From: M3007 sp044226205
GTDB lineage: Bacteria; Bacteroidota; Bacteroidia; Chitinophagales; Saprospiraceae
DNA: 64,000 nucleotides
Assembly: GCA_044226205.1 (NCBI GenBank)
Contig: JBGAHL010000004.1
Span: forward strand, 124,001 to 188,000
Direction of reading: 5' to 3'
In this document: piece after piece, positions 20,017-29,822 of the stretch
Position numbering within the stretch: the first letter of the stretch is position 1
Layout of the letters: the number at the start of each line of letters is the position of its first letter
The notes under the pieces: generated by a model
What the model saw: only the letters and a program-made list of their open reading frames with translations
Database searches by the model: none
Told to the model about the DNA's origin: nothing
Program-made: the position numbers and the translations under genes

Positions 20017-21393
20017 ATGTCAAAATCGCCCGCCCCTTCCGGCCAAACGCCCTCTTCGGGCCCCGAACGCCCCACTTTTGCAGCGCTGTTGTTGTATGCT
20101 TCCGGTCAGCTCGGCTGGTCGCTGGCCGCCTACGGCGTTGGCAACCTGTTGATTTACTTTTACATGCCGCCTGAAACCGGCAAAGCCATTTTTCCATCTT
20201 TCATTTTTCAAGGGGCTGTGCTGGGTGTTTTTACCCTGATCGGCATACTCAGCGCGGCCGGTCGGTTCTTTGACGCAGTACTCGACCCTGTGGTTGCCAA
20301 CTGGAGCGACCGTTCGAAAGCGCGTTCAGGGAAACGCCGCTGGTTTTTGCTGCGCGGCGCTTTGCCGTTTGCCCTTTTTGCAACGCTCGTCTTTTTTCCT
20401 CCCAATGCCAGCGAAAGCGCCACCAACTTTGTCTGGCTGGCGGTTTGCCTGGGCGCCTATTTTTTCTTCTTCGCATTCTACGTGATCCCTTACACGGCCC
20501 TGATTCCCGAGTTGGGCCATTCGGCGGAAGACCGCATGCGCATCAGCACCCTGCTGTCGGTAGCCTGGGCGCTGGGATTTATCGCCGGTAATTCCGCCTA
20601 TGCCTTGCAGGCTTATTTCGAGCAATCGGGGAAAAACCCGGTTGAAGCGTTCCAGCAAGCCCAACTCCTGCTCAACGGAGCAGCCCTGATTTTCATGCTG
20701 ATCCCCGCTTTATTGCTCCGCGAAAACCGCTATGCCCGCCAGGCGCCGTCGGAGCACCGGCTGAAGGATGCGCTGTCGATCGTGTTGGGCAACCGCAATT
20801 TTCGGGTCTTCCTCGGCTCCGACCTGATGTACTGGCTGTCGCTGAATTTTATCCAGCTGGGCATCGGCTACTACGTAACCTTGTTGTTGGGCCTCGACAA
20901 AGCCAACGCTTTTACCTTTTCATTGATCAGTTTCCTGAGCAGTTTCGTGTTTTATGCGCCGGTGATGTGGCTGGAAAAACGATTCGGCAAAAGCATTATG
21001 ATCCAGACAGCCTTCTGGATTTTTATCGGCCTCTTTGCCGTGGTAGGCCTGGCCCGACTGGTTCCGCTCGACAAAATGCTGCTGCTCTACATACTCGGCG
21101 TGGTAGCCGCCTGGCCGCTGGCGGTGTTTGGTATTTTACCCAATGCACTGATCGGCGACGTGGTGGAACAGGAAGAAAAAAGCAGCGGAAGGCAGCTCGC
21201 CGGCATGTTTTTCGGCGTGCGGGCTTTTGTAATGAAGGCCGGTATTTCGCTTGCTAACCTTGTTTTCCCCTCGCTGTTGTTGCTCGGGCGCAGTACGGAC
21301 AATCCCGCAGGCGTTCAACTGACCACGGTGATAGCCATCGTATTTTCGCTGGCCGGCTGGCTGATGTTCAGGCGTTTTCGGGAAGCCACCTGA
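20017..21393 (+). CDS. MFS transporter, GPH (MelB-like) sugar:cation symporter
   Basis: A 458-aa twelve-helix inner-membrane permease of the major facilitator superfamily. The segment RFFDAVLDPVVANWSDRSKA, with the RSGKRRW loop after it, is the signature of the glycoside-pentoside-hexuronide:cation symporter group. The substrate is probably a sugar or glycoside taken up with Na+ or H+. The N-terminus is a short proline-rich cytoplasmic tail. It is a single gene with no sugar-catabolic neighbour, so the substrate cannot be inferred. Confidence 0.87.
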   Translation: MSKSPAPSGQTPSSGPERPTFAALLLYASGQLGWSLAAYGVGNLLIYFYMPPETGKAIFPSFIFQGAVLGVFTLIGILSAAGRFFDAVLDPVVANWSDRSKARSGKRRWFLLRGALPFALFATLVFFPPNASESATNFVWLAVCLGAYFFFFAFYVIPYTALIPELGHSAEDRMRISTLLSVAWALGFIAGNSAYALQAYFEQSGKNPVEAFQQAQLLLNGAALIFMLIPALLLRENRYARQAPSEHRLKDALSIVLGNRNFRVFLGSDLMYWLSLNFIQLGIGYYVTLLLGLDKANAFTFSLISFLSSFVFYAPVMWLEKRFGKSIMIQTAFWIFIGLFAVVGLARLVPLDKMLLLYILGVVAAWPLAVFGILPNALIGDVVEQEEKSSGRQLAGMFFGVRAFVMKAGISLANLVFPSLLLLGRSTDNPAGVQLTTVIAIVFSLAGWLMFRRFREAT

Positions 21394-21402
21394 GTGCAAA
21401 AC

Positions 21403-21801
21403 TTATTTGTTGACCGGCTCCACTTTGTACACGATGTAGTCGGTTTCGCCCTGCCAGGGAAAGGCGTCGACCAGTTCGTGGTAGTAACAGGTCACAACCT
21501 TGCCTTCATTGGTGCGCAACTGCTCGGCTACACTGCCATCCTTGGCCGAAAAACTCCAGACGCTCAACTGCGTCATCATGTCGGTGCCAGCCAACTGGAG
21601 CTCGCCCTCGTAGGTTTTGAACACGTAACCCTTGCGCGATATTTTGTACAAAGTGCCCGTACGCGAACCATCGCTTACCGGGTATGTGCGCCAGAAATAA
21701 TAGCCGGTCGCAGTCAGCAGTGCGACGACCAACCCGCCCCACAGGATGATCCGGGTGATACGGCGGGCTTTTTCCTTTACTTTTTGCATTTCAATTGCCA
21801 T
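21403..21801 (-). CDS. Small bitopic membrane protein, conserved in Bacteroidota
   Basis: A 132-aa protein with one transmembrane helix (about residues 17-37, IILWGGLVVALLTATGYYFW), followed by a small extracytoplasmic beta domain: GTLYKISRKGYVFKTYEGELQLAG...WSFSA...GKVVTCYYHELVDAFPWQGETDYIVYKVE. I recall this pattern from a Bacteroidota family sometimes mis-named 6-phosphogluconate dehydrogenase, to which it bears no relation. Function unknown. It lies convergent to the MFS gene. Confidence 0.7.
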   Translation of the reverse strand: MAIEMQKVKEKARRITRIILWGGLVVALLTATGYYFWRTYPVSDGSRTGTLYKISRKGYVFKTYEGELQLAGTDMMTQLSVWSFSAKDGSVAEQLRTNEGKVVTCYYHELVDAFPWQGETDYIVYKVEPVNK

Positions 21802-21827
21802 GGCAGAAGGGAAATTTAGAGCGTAAA

Positions 21828-22091
21828 TTACTGATTTTCAGGGGTATCTTTTTTGTTACTGTCAAGGGCATACATACACAGCTCCTCAAAGTTAACCTTG
21901 TTTTCAAGCGCAATGTTATGGAGTTTTTGAAAGGACTCCATGACCTCGGCGGGGATACTCCCGCCTCTTTGATCGCGCAGCCAGATTTGCTGATAAAGCA
22001 AGGGATGCGTTTTGGCATTCGGATGGCCGATATAAATCTGGAACGGATATTTGACCTCCCCGAAATCGCAGGGTATCGTGAATTTTTTCAT
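21828..22091 (-). CDS. Small DUF2610-like protein, coupled to the NACHT gene
   Basis: An 87-aa soluble protein beginning MKKFTIPCDFGEVKYPFQIYIG. The pattern CDFG-PF-IYIG, then HP, then IPAEVMESFQKLHNIALENKVNFEELCMYAL resembles the short DUF2610 family, whose function is unknown. The ATG at 22091 lies 6 bases after the NACHT stop; a TTG 6 bases earlier is possible. The ribosome-binding region lies inside the end of the NACHT gene, so translation is probably coupled. It may be an accessory, ligand or regulator of the NACHT protein; this is inference from context only. Confidence 0.72.
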   Translation of the reverse strand: MKKFTIPCDFGEVKYPFQIYIGHPNAKTHPLLYQQIWLRDQRGGSIPAEVMESFQKLHNIALENKVNFEELCMYALDSNKKDTPENQ

Positions 22092-22097
22092 GATCAA

Positions 22098-25000
22098 TCA
22101 GGTGTTTGATTTAAAAGCTTGTTCATTCGTAACGCCGGAAAGTGCGACAAGTTCCTTGTACAACACCGTTTCCAAGTGGCCCGTAAACACGGGTTTGGGG
22201 ATAATGGAGAGCATGGGTGTGTTGTAGATCAGGCACTTTCCTGAGGGGTAGTTCAACTGATTGCGCAGCGCCCGGGCGAATACGCTGATGGTTTGTTTGC
22301 GCAATTGTATATCGAACGACGACTGCCGGGCAATCGCGCCAAGCAGTTCGGTTGCAGCCTGCGCAACCGTACCGTTCGGAGAGAAAATCAGTTGCTTGAG
22401 CGCGTCGAAAGTCGCCTGATTGAAAATCCGGCTCAGGTGTTTGAGCTCCGCAATCACGCCGTCGCGAACCGGCTGGACGTCCTTCAAGGCATTGACGAGC
22501 GCATTCAGGGTCTTCGGATCCACCTGGCGCAAACGGCACAGCACCACGGCACAATGCAGGCGCACGGGGAACGATGAGTGTTCGGTGATGCATTCGTACA
22601 ATAATTCCACGGTTTTTTGCCGGTTGAACAGGCTTTCCATGGTGTCGGGATAGTCGCGGGCGACCTGCGCCAGCAAACAGGACAAACTTGCTCCGTGCAA
22701 TTGCCCCTGGTGGTTGATCAGTTCGTCGTCGAGGGCATCGAGCGTCCAGTCCAGCAGCGCTTTGATGATCGCCGGTTTGCCGGCAATCGCCTGCGAAAAG
22801 TTTTGCGCCGCGATTTGCTCATCGGAGGCAAAATGATATTCGAGGCGGCCCCAGCGATACAGTTCTTCGATGGCCTTATCCGGGTCCTCCCTGTATTGAC
22901 CGGGATCGATCACGGTGTCGTTGTCAAGCGTCGCCTTGGCTATTTCGATGATCTCTGCGGGTATGGCCGCTTCATTTCCAGCCTTCAAAAGCGCCTGCGC
23001 AACAGTTGCGGCGTTGATTTCATGGTCGCGCAGGCCGCTCAGGGCATCCGCAGCACGGGTAGCCAGTCCCTTCTTCATGGCCTTGTGAATCAGCCTGATC
23101 CTTCGCGTATGTCCGGAGTTGGCGTAAACCATTCGTGCCAGCGATTTCCAGAGTAATTCGGCAATCAGGCCTTCGGATTGTTCGATGGTATTGCCTAGGA
23201 AATCCAGTATTTCCGCCGTGCAAAATTCCAGTCGCCGGAGTGCGAGTTGCTCCGCCCAGGAATCTTCCTTCGCAGGTCTTTCCCGAACGGCGTCTATCAG
23301 CCGGCGAATGGTAGGCATGTCGTTGTGCACGAGATTGTGGTTGAACCAATCCAGCGTAGTACGGCAGGAAGGCGGGATGTTCGCCGTTTTGCGGTAGGCA
23401 TACAGGGCGACGAGGTCCTCAAATTCAATTTTTGAGGTGTAAAAAATACGGTTCATCTGCGCGCTGCCCGGGTCGGAGCCATGCATGGCATTGGCCGCGC
23501 GGTAACGAAGCCGGTCGGGGTATTCGCCCAGGTACTGAATCAGGCTTTTCAGCACAATTTGATTCATCACCCCGGCTTCGGCCTGCAGCAAGTGGTAAAA
23601 ATGCCTCAGCCAGTCGACCGAATGTTTTTCCCAATGCGCGACGATTTCAAGGTCGGAACTCAATTCCAGGTCCATCAGGGGCAGAAGGGCCTGCACGGTT
23701 TCATCGGCGCCTTCCCGCACAAGTTCATCCAGAATAGCCACCCAATGCCGGTTCAGCGGCAGGCCGCTGTGGGTCTGGGTAAGAAAATAACTCAAAGCAG
23801 CCTCGCGGTGCTCGGCTTGCAGGAGTTGGTTGGAATAATGCTCGATACGATCGAGGATGCTGAATCGGTCGGAAAGTTGCTGCGCCATTCGCAGAACCCC
23901 GAGCATAACCGCCTGCGGGCGGGCGTCGGGGTCGGTTCGGGTCTCGGGGCCGTTGTCGCCTTCCACCTCGTACGACTGCGGCACCATTTTATGGTCGATC
24001 CCAAACAGGGTCAGGTAATCTTTTTGCAGGGCAAAATTCAGCAGTTCGGGCTGGGTGAAGGCCGCATTGATCTTCATCCAGTTCGGGTACTTGCGGGCAA
24101 TGCTGCCGAATCGCGACAGCATCATGCGCAGCATAACGAGCCGAATCAGGTCCTGATCGGCCTCCACCACGGCATCCATGATTTTGAAAACCTGCATCTG
24201 CAAGTCTTCTTCATGAAGGTTTTTTAAAAAAACCAGTTTGAAAATGGCGCGATCCAGATCGTCGTCCATCTGCATCAATTTTTCCTCGATCTGGGCCGAC
24301 AGCGACTTTTGCGCATTGACATCGAGAAATGTATTCAGGTCGATGTAGGGCAACTGCACCACGTTTCCATCGGGAAAATGGAGTTCCAGGTAACGACTGC
24401 TCAGCAAATGATCGAGCGCGATAAACCATTCCTCCGCATTGGAAATAGCCAGAAATGACGAGACGTACAATTTCTGCAAGGCAGGCGAGCGGTCGGGCGG
24501 AAACAGATTGTCGATGGCGCGAAAACGGCTGTACGGGTCGGGCGTGTCGAGAATCAATTGCTCCAGTTTTTGTAAAACCTGGTCCGAATCAAACTCATCG
24601 GGCAGCAATTCCTGAAGAACCTGCGGTCCGTTGGGCAGTTTTAATAAAACGGTGCAGGCAAACGGGAGCACTTCCGCCTGTTCGAGCACGAGCGGCCAGA
24701 TCTGCCGAATCATCCATTCCTGCAAAAACTGGTATTTCTCCGGCAGGCCGTTGATGACTTCCAACGCGTACAGATGTTTGCTTTTTTCATTCTGGTGCGG
24801 AAACGGCAATTTGGGCAATTGCCAGTGCAGGGTGTAGTTGTTCGGCTCGCAAAGCATCCTGTTGAAAGGCAAACTCACCAGGCACTCGAGCAAGGCGGAA
24901 GCATTTGGCCCCGCCAACGACTCTCCGTGTTGTTCAATCATGCCCCTGACCTCGCCCACAGGATCGAAAGTGAAACTTCCTGTGCGGGCAATCCAGGCAA

Positions 25001-28000
25001 ACACCTCGATGGAATTTTTTACTTGCATCTCCTCGGTCGAATCACCCAGATACCAGGAGAGCTTTTGTGGCAAACGGTCGCTGATGTGGAGCGGCGGCAA
25101 GCCGGCCCGGTTGATCGTTTCCAGGGCTATTCTCGTAAAAACTGTTTTTTCAAGTGTTGGCAAACGGCGAAAACTGAAATAGCCCAGCACCACGGGGTGC
25201 TGTTGCATCATCAGGTAAAAACGAATCAATGCCGCGTGCAAACCATGCTGTACGCGTTGCAAATGAGCCAGAAACCGATCGATAGCAGGCTTGTCGGCCG
25301 GATCGTTTTCCTGTCGATAGATCACCATGGCCGTGTTGTAGCCCAGAGCCGACAAGGCCAGCAAGGCCAGTGCGCGCCGCTCGATATCTTCCTCCAGTTG
25401 CCAGATATCCAGAAACGCGGGAATCAGGGATTCGGCCGCGGCTTCTTCCGACAGCGCCTTCAGCAGTATTCTCGTAAACGGCGAATCGCGATGGATGGAG
25501 CCGATAAGGAATTCCAGTCGGCCGCCGTACATCGCATCCACTGCTCCGCCCTCCGTATCGAGCCGCACAGCCATGGAATAGCCTTCGTTTTCCATATTGA
25601 CGGCTCCTTCAAAGAACCTGTAGCGCAATTGCTCCAGTTCTGTAAATTTTTGAACCCTGCTTTCCGGGTCCGATGCCCAGCCGCCGTACAAGACGGTAAG
25701 CAGGCGCATCCAGGCAGGGTTTTCATGAATGAAACGATCCCATTCGGGGTGTTGCAGCACCTTGTTTCTGAACTTCAGACCATCGTTGGGCTGCAGCACA
25801 AAATCCATGCTGGCCAATATGCTTTTCAGCACGCGGTCGATGGGCCAGTTCCAGTCCGGGTTGTCCAGATGCAGGTGTTCGAGCAGGTCGTCCACCCACG
25901 ACAATTGCCCCCAGCCTTCGAAAGCGGCAAGGTTGAGTACCGCCCAGTGCGCTTCACCGTACTCGGGCTCTTTCAGCAGATCGGCGCAAACCTCGAAAAA
26001 GTGCTCTTTCCACCTTCCCGACCGCAATTTGGCCAAAACCAGTTTGATCTGTTGCTGCACGGCCTCGCTTTGCGACAGATTTTTTTGCACCCCAAAGGCC
26101 TGCAGGAAAGCGACCGTGATCTGTTTGAAATCGGCGTACGACAAGCGGCTCATTTCCGGCAAGGCAATCGCCACCAGCAAAATCGTGCGCGGCACGAGAT
26201 CCTTTATTTCATCTTCTCCTTTCAGGATATTTTTAAGGAGTTGCCCGAATTGATGCTCGTCGCGGGGGTACTGATTGGCATAGCCGAGGGCCAGCACGAT
26301 CGGCTCCCGCCAGATCGGGTCGGCAATGCGGTCGATGATTTCTTCGGGGGCCCTGGCGGCATCCCGAATCAGGTACAGGCCCGCGAGATACTCCTGAAAG
26401 GTTCGGTGGAGGAAGTGATACAATTTGCCGCCGCGATCGCTCAGCAAACCCACATCGCTTCTGATCATGGACAAAACCCACCTGGCCTTTTCCTCGATTT
26501 CCGGGCTTACCGGGTCGCCGGGCTTGCAACCGGCTTGCAGACTCAGTTGCTGTTCGAATATTTTTTGCAGCGTGGCCTCGTTCGCATCATCGGATGGACT
26601 GGAGTGAATATGCGCGGCGAGGGCTTGCATGAGGGATTTCACATCGCCCGGTTTGAGGTTGTGCCGGCGGTCGAGTTGCCATTTTTCAATTAAAATCGAG
26701 ACCGATTTTTCATAAAGTTCGACGCGGGTATCGGGCAGCTGGCCGTCGCCGTAGCGAAACAGCATGGCGAGCATGGTGACCAGCAGCGGATTGGTCGCGA
26801 GTTCCCTGATTTGGGGGCGCGCAGGATCAAAAATGGCGGATTGTAATTCCCTGCTGAGTTTGGCGATCAGTTCTTTGCGCAACTCGGGCGCCTCGTCGGC
26901 GCCGACTTCGTTTTGCAACACGATTTGCCGCGTCCACACCTGACAGAAATGTTCAAGCGCAGGATCGTCCATTTTTTCAATGAACACCTTGGCGAAGTTG
27001 TTGGGCAAGGGGGTCGTGTGGTACCCGACAATCCTCGACGTAACGATCACCTGATTGCCACCGCTGATCCCCGGGGCTCTTTTGGCGGCGATGCGGTTTA
27101 GTTTATTGGGCAGATCGACCCAGTTTTTGACAAAATCCCCGATCTCGTTATTGATGGAGGTCCGATCGCTCACCACCTCGTCGAGGCCGTCGAGCACGAT
27201 GACGGCGCGACTGCTTTTGAGGTAATACTGGATCAATTTCCGCACGTCCTCGTGGGCGATTTCAGGTATTTTGGGAATGTGAAGGGCCGTTCCGATAAAA
27301 TCAATCACCCCTCTGCCGATATCCGGGGTTGCGGGGTTGTACACGTAGTTTTCCCAAAACTGAAAATAATCGGAGATTCGGATCAGGACCGGCAACCTTG
27401 AAGGTCCCAGATCGATCATGCGGGGTGTTTCGGGGGTGGTGTCGCCTTCGGTTTGCTCAGGCTGCTGGACCACTTCCACTTCGTTGATGGCGACGGGGGT
27501 GGCGTCCTGCCGGGTGGACTGATAATTGAAGAGCCCGCCGACAAGTTTGAGCATCAGCCACTTGGAGAGGGTGCTTTTGCCGCTGCCGGGGTCGCCGAGG
27601 ATGACGAGGTAGCGGAAATTTTTGAATGCGTCGGCCAGGTTCATGCTTTGCCCCTGATCCGTCCCGCTCCCCGTTTGCATTTGCTTCACCGCGTGAAGCG
27701 TGGGATTTTCCTGCAGAATTTCCGCGCGGATGTGATCGATCTGCTCGGGCGTCACTTCCTTGCCTTCCTGCCGGATACGGGATTCGACTTTGCTGTTGAT
27801 CAGTTCGCTGCTGAACAGCAGTTCCTGCTCGGATTTTTTATTGAACAGGCGCAGGGCCACATAGACCTGTTCCAGCGGAATCGAGGGCAGGTCGTTTTCT
27901 TCCTTGATGTCCGGCAGTTTGATGTTGTAAAAATTCTCTCTGATCCAGTTGAGGTAAACCGGCAGAACCCTCGTTTCGAGGTCGTCGATTTCAGACGGGC

Positions 28001-28985
28001 TGAGAAAACCCGATTGCTGTTTTTTTAACGACTGTACGTCTGCCCTGATTTCGTCGAGTCGGCTCAGCGCTTCGTGTTGCAATGACAGGCTTTCGGACAG
28101 CTGACTACGCCACTCATCCACCCAGGCCTGATGGTTGGCTTTAAAATCCTGAATCATTTGCTCGAACTCGTCCTGCGCATTTTGCCAACATGTCTGCACC
28201 GCTTCGTTTTGTTGCATGTAAAACTCCGCAAGTCCCTGATTATTCGTCTCGTACATGACGCTGACCATGGAGAAAGCCTTGAGCAGGTCGTCCATTTTGG
28301 CGTTCAGTTCCTCGGTCAGCTGCAGGTTTTTACCCAGTTGTTCCTGCAATTCATGCAGGATCATGCGTTGGTAGGCCACCCAGGCTCTTTTATTGGTCTT
28401 GAGTTGTTCGGTGAAAGCCTGGACCAGCAGGTTAGGAAAGGCGGCGTGGAAAAAAAGGCTGAACGGACCGCCCAGGTCTTTGACCGTATCTTCTGCGAAA
28501 AACCGGGCCAGCGGCGACCGCGATACGTCAATTTTGCTTTCGCCATAGTAGGCGATATCCGCCTCCAGCAAGCTGTCGCCAAACGCGCCGAGAAAGTTTT
28601 CCTGTACTTCCTCACAGATCTCGTCGATCTTTTTTCTGATCTCGCGAAGTTGTTTTTTGTCCTGTTCGAAGGTTTGTTCCACAAACTGGGCTTCCACAGC
28701 CCGCAAGGCATCGATAACCGATTGCTGGAGGGCAAAAAACAGGTCGTGGTTGCTGAGGTCGGGGCCCTTGCGCTTCCACCAGCGGAAGAGATTTTTATTA
28801 TCGATTTTAAGCAGCTGATCGGACGCGATGTTGCCGGCGATACCGCTGAAAATACTCATCAGCGAACTGCCCAGCACACCCAGCGTAAAAGAGCCGCCTG
28901 CCGTCAGAGCGGATACGCCGGCGACCCCTATACAGGCCAGCATGTTGAGAACGGGGCGGGCAAGAACTTTGCTTTCTTTGGACAT
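22098..28985 (-). CDS. Giant NACHT-domain STAND NTPase, membrane-associated
   Basis: A 2295-aa multidomain protein. Residues 10-50 are hydrophobic (LNMLACIGVAGVSALTAGG...), suggesting membrane insertion. Residues 80-400 are helical with coiled-coil character. The NACHT module follows: Walker A GDPGSGKST (about 463-471), Walker B VIVLDGLDEV (about 593-602), sensor-like VIVTSRIVGY, and the end motif FLHRTFQEYLAG (about 857). Roughly 1400 C-terminal residues look like helical HEAT/ARM-type repeats, the usual ligand-sensing part. Bacterial NACHT proteins include known anti-phage sensors. I start at the ATG at 28985 (MSKESKVL) because a promoter box lies just upstream. The role in immunity is inferred, not shown. 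Confidence 0.9.
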   Translation of the reverse strand: MSKESKVLARPVLNMLACIGVAGVSALTAGGSFTLGVLGSSLMSIFSGIAGNIASDQLLKIDNKNLFRWWKRKGPDLSNHDLFFALQQSVIDALRAVEAQFVEQTFEQDKKQLREIRKKIDEICEEVQENFLGAFGDSLLEADIAYYGESKIDVSRSPLARFFAEDTVKDLGGPFSLFFHAAFPNLLVQAFTEQLKTNKRAWVAYQRMILHELQEQLGKNLQLTEELNAKMDDLLKAFSMVSVMYETNNQGLAEFYMQQNEAVQTCWQNAQDEFEQMIQDFKANHQAWVDEWRSQLSESLSLQHEALSRLDEIRADVQSLKKQQSGFLSPSEIDDLETRVLPVYLNWIRENFYNIKLPDIKEENDLPSIPLEQVYVALRLFNKKSEQELLFSSELINSKVESRIRQEGKEVTPEQIDHIRAEILQENPTLHAVKQMQTGSGTDQGQSMNLADAFKNFRYLVILGDPGSGKSTLSKWLMLKLVGGLFNYQSTRQDATPVAINEVEVVQQPEQTEGDTTPETPRMIDLGPSRLPVLIRISDYFQFWENYVYNPATPDIGRGVIDFIGTALHIPKIPEIAHEDVRKLIQYYLKSSRAVIVLDGLDEVVSDRTSINNEIGDFVKNWVDLPNKLNRIAAKRAPGISGGNQVIVTSRIVGYHTTPLPNNFAKVFIEKMDDPALEHFCQVWTRQIVLQNEVGADEAPELRKELIAKLSRELQSAIFDPARPQIRELATNPLLVTMLAMLFRYGDGQLPDTRVELYEKSVSILIEKWQLDRRHNLKPGDVKSLMQALAAHIHSSPSDDANEATLQKIFEQQLSLQAGCKPGDPVSPEIEEKARWVLSMIRSDVGLLSDRGGKLYHFLHRTFQEYLAGLYLIRDAARAPEEIIDRIADPIWREPIVLALGYANQYPRDEHQFGQLLKNILKGEDEIKDLVPRTILLVAIALPEMSRLSYADFKQITVAFLQAFGVQKNLSQSEAVQQQIKLVLAKLRSGRWKEHFFEVCADLLKEPEYGEAHWAVLNLAAFEGWGQLSWVDDLLEHLHLDNPDWNWPIDRVLKSILASMDFVLQPNDGLKFRNKVLQHPEWDRFIHENPAWMRLLTVLYGGWASDPESRVQKFTELEQLRYRFFEGAVNMENEGYSMAVRLDTEGGAVDAMYGGRLEFLIGSIHRDSPFTRILLKALSEEAAAESLIPAFLDIWQLEEDIERRALALLALSALGYNTAMVIYRQENDPADKPAIDRFLAHLQRVQHGLHAALIRFYLMMQQHPVVLGYFSFRRLPTLEKTVFTRIALETINRAGLPPLHISDRLPQKLSWYLGDSTEEMQVKNSIEVFAWIARTGSFTFDPVGEVRGMIEQHGESLAGPNASALLECLVSLPFNRMLCEPNNYTLHWQLPKLPFPHQNEKSKHLYALEVINGLPEKYQFLQEWMIRQIWPLVLEQAEVLPFACTVLLKLPNGPQVLQELLPDEFDSDQVLQKLEQLILDTPDPYSRFRAIDNLFPPDRSPALQKLYVSSFLAISNAEEWFIALDHLLSSRYLELHFPDGNVVQLPYIDLNTFLDVNAQKSLSAQIEEKLMQMDDDLDRAIFKLVFLKNLHEEDLQMQVFKIMDAVVEADQDLIRLVMLRMMLSRFGSIARKYPNWMKINAAFTQPELLNFALQKDYLTLFGIDHKMVPQSYEVEGDNGPETRTDPDARPQAVMLGVLRMAQQLSDRFSILDRIEHYSNQLLQAEHREAALSYFLTQTHSGLPLNRHWVAILDELVREGADETVQALLPLMDLELSSDLEIVAHWEKHSVDWLRHFYHLLQAEAGVMNQIVLKSLIQYLGEYPDRLRYRAANAMHGSDPGSAQMNRIFYTSKIEFEDLVALYAYRKTANIPPSCRTTLDWFNHNLVHNDMPTIRRLIDAVRERPAKEDSWAEQLALRRLEFCTAEILDFLGNTIEQSEGLIAELLWKSLARMVYANSGHTRRIRLIHKAMKKGLATRAADALSGLRDHEINAATVAQALLKAGNEAAIPAEIIEIAKATLDNDTVIDPGQYREDPDKAIEELYRWGRLEYHFASDEQIAAQNFSQAIAGKPAIIKALLDWTLDALDDELINHQGQLHGASLSCLLAQVARDYPDTMESLFNRQKTVELLYECITEHSSFPVRLHCAVVLCRLRQVDPKTLNALVNALKDVQPVRDGVIAELKHLSRIFNQATFDALKQLIFSPNGTVAQAATELLGAIARQSSFDIQLRKQTISVFARALRNQLNYPSGKCLIYNTPMLSIIPKPVFTGHLETVLYKELVALSGVTNEQAFKSNT

Positions 28986-29008
28986 TTTTTTGGTGCTTAT
29001 TCCTGCAA

Positions 29009-29044
29009 CAAATATAATCACACGCCCTTCTTGCTGCCCCAAAT
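29009..29044 (-). promoter_or_regulatory. Candidate promoter of the NACHT gene
   Basis: On the minus strand TATATTTG (29009-29016) matches TAnnTTTG, with a TTTG at 29041-29044 and a 24-base spacing, slightly long. The start of transcription would fall near 29003, about 18 bases before the NACHT ATG. The box overlaps the queE stop region, so NACHT can be expressed apart from queE. Confidence 0.5.
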
Positions 29045-29797
29045 TTGTACATGTAATCGATCCGTGTATCGAAAGCCGTAATCCTTGCAAATATCCACCA
29101 GCCATTTCCTGCGGCGTGCCAGCGTCTGCCGGGTGCTTCCCTCGGGCATGAGCCAGACCTTTTCAGGAGCAATCCCGAAGCGGTCGATCAGCCCGAGCAC
29201 TTCTTCCAGATCGGCCGGATCGGCCACGACAAACTTGAAATTGGCCTTCGGGCTGGCGGCAAAAAAGCGGTACGCCGCCGGCCGCTCGCGCAATTTGCGG
29301 CCGTTGCCGCTGTTTTCCAGTTTGGGCGACACGTTGTACTGATCGATCGCCGCGTCAAACGCTTCCGACGGCAGCAGGGTCCCGTTGGTTTCCACTTCAA
29401 ACCTGTAAAGGGCGGATTTTTCCCTCAAAACTGCCATCAAATCGGTCAGAGCCGGCTGCTGAATCATGGGTTCGCCCCCGGTCAGAATGACGTTGTGGCA
29501 AGGGAAATCCGTCACCATGGCCGCCACTTCATCTACTGTGCACTCGGCGATCCAGTCTTTTTTGTCAAATTTTTGATAGCCCGGCCGGGCATCGTTGCGA
29601 TGGGGAAAACGGGTACCCTTCCAGTTCCAGGTGTAGTCCGTGTCGCACCAGACACAATGCAGGTTGCAAAGCGAGGTACGGACGAAAATCGAAGGCCAGC
29701 CCAGGCTTTTACCTTCCCCCTGAATGGAATAAAAAACCTCGGGCCTGCCGTTGAGGCGGGCCAGTTTGAGGTGATGATGTCGCACGACGGGCCTCAA
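29018..29797 (-). CDS. queE: 7-carboxy-7-deazaguanine synthase (radical SAM)
   Basis: A 259-aa radical SAM enzyme that converts 6-carboxytetrahydropterin to 7-carboxy-7-deazaguanine in queuosine precursor synthesis. The FeS cysteines are in CNLHCVWC (C44, C48, C51, a CX3CX2C spacing), preceded by the family's FYSIQGEGKSLGWPSIFVR, and followed by ILTGGEPMIQ. No queC, queD or queF lies beside it, and no 7-deazaguanine DNA-modification genes were seen, so a tRNA role is the simplest view. It ends 32 bases before the NACHT start. Confidence 0.93.
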   Translation of the reverse strand: MRPVVRHHHLKLARLNGRPEVFYSIQGEGKSLGWPSIFVRTSLCNLHCVWCDTDYTWNWKGTRFPHRNDARPGYQKFDKKDWIAECTVDEVAAMVTDFPCHNVILTGGEPMIQQPALTDLMAVLREKSALYRFEVETNGTLLPSEAFDAAIDQYNVSPKLENSGNGRKLRERPAAYRFFAASPKANFKFVVADPADLEEVLGLIDRFGIAPEKVWLMPEGSTRQTLARRRKWLVDICKDYGFRYTDRLHVQIWGSKKGV

Positions 29798-29822
29798 GAG
29801 TTGAAAAATTGATTGAAAAAAA

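Noticed and set aside
24774..26693. A 639-codon open frame on the plus strand inside the NACHT gene
   Set aside because: It is antisense to a clearly conserved NACHT protein, has no recognisable domain, and is rich in residues expected from reverse reading of GC-biased codons.
29018..29797. queE as part of a 7-deazaguanine DNA-modification defence system with the NACHT gene
   Set aside because: No DNA-modification (dpd) genes are present, and the NACHT gene seems to have its own promoter, so the closeness to queE is probably incidental.
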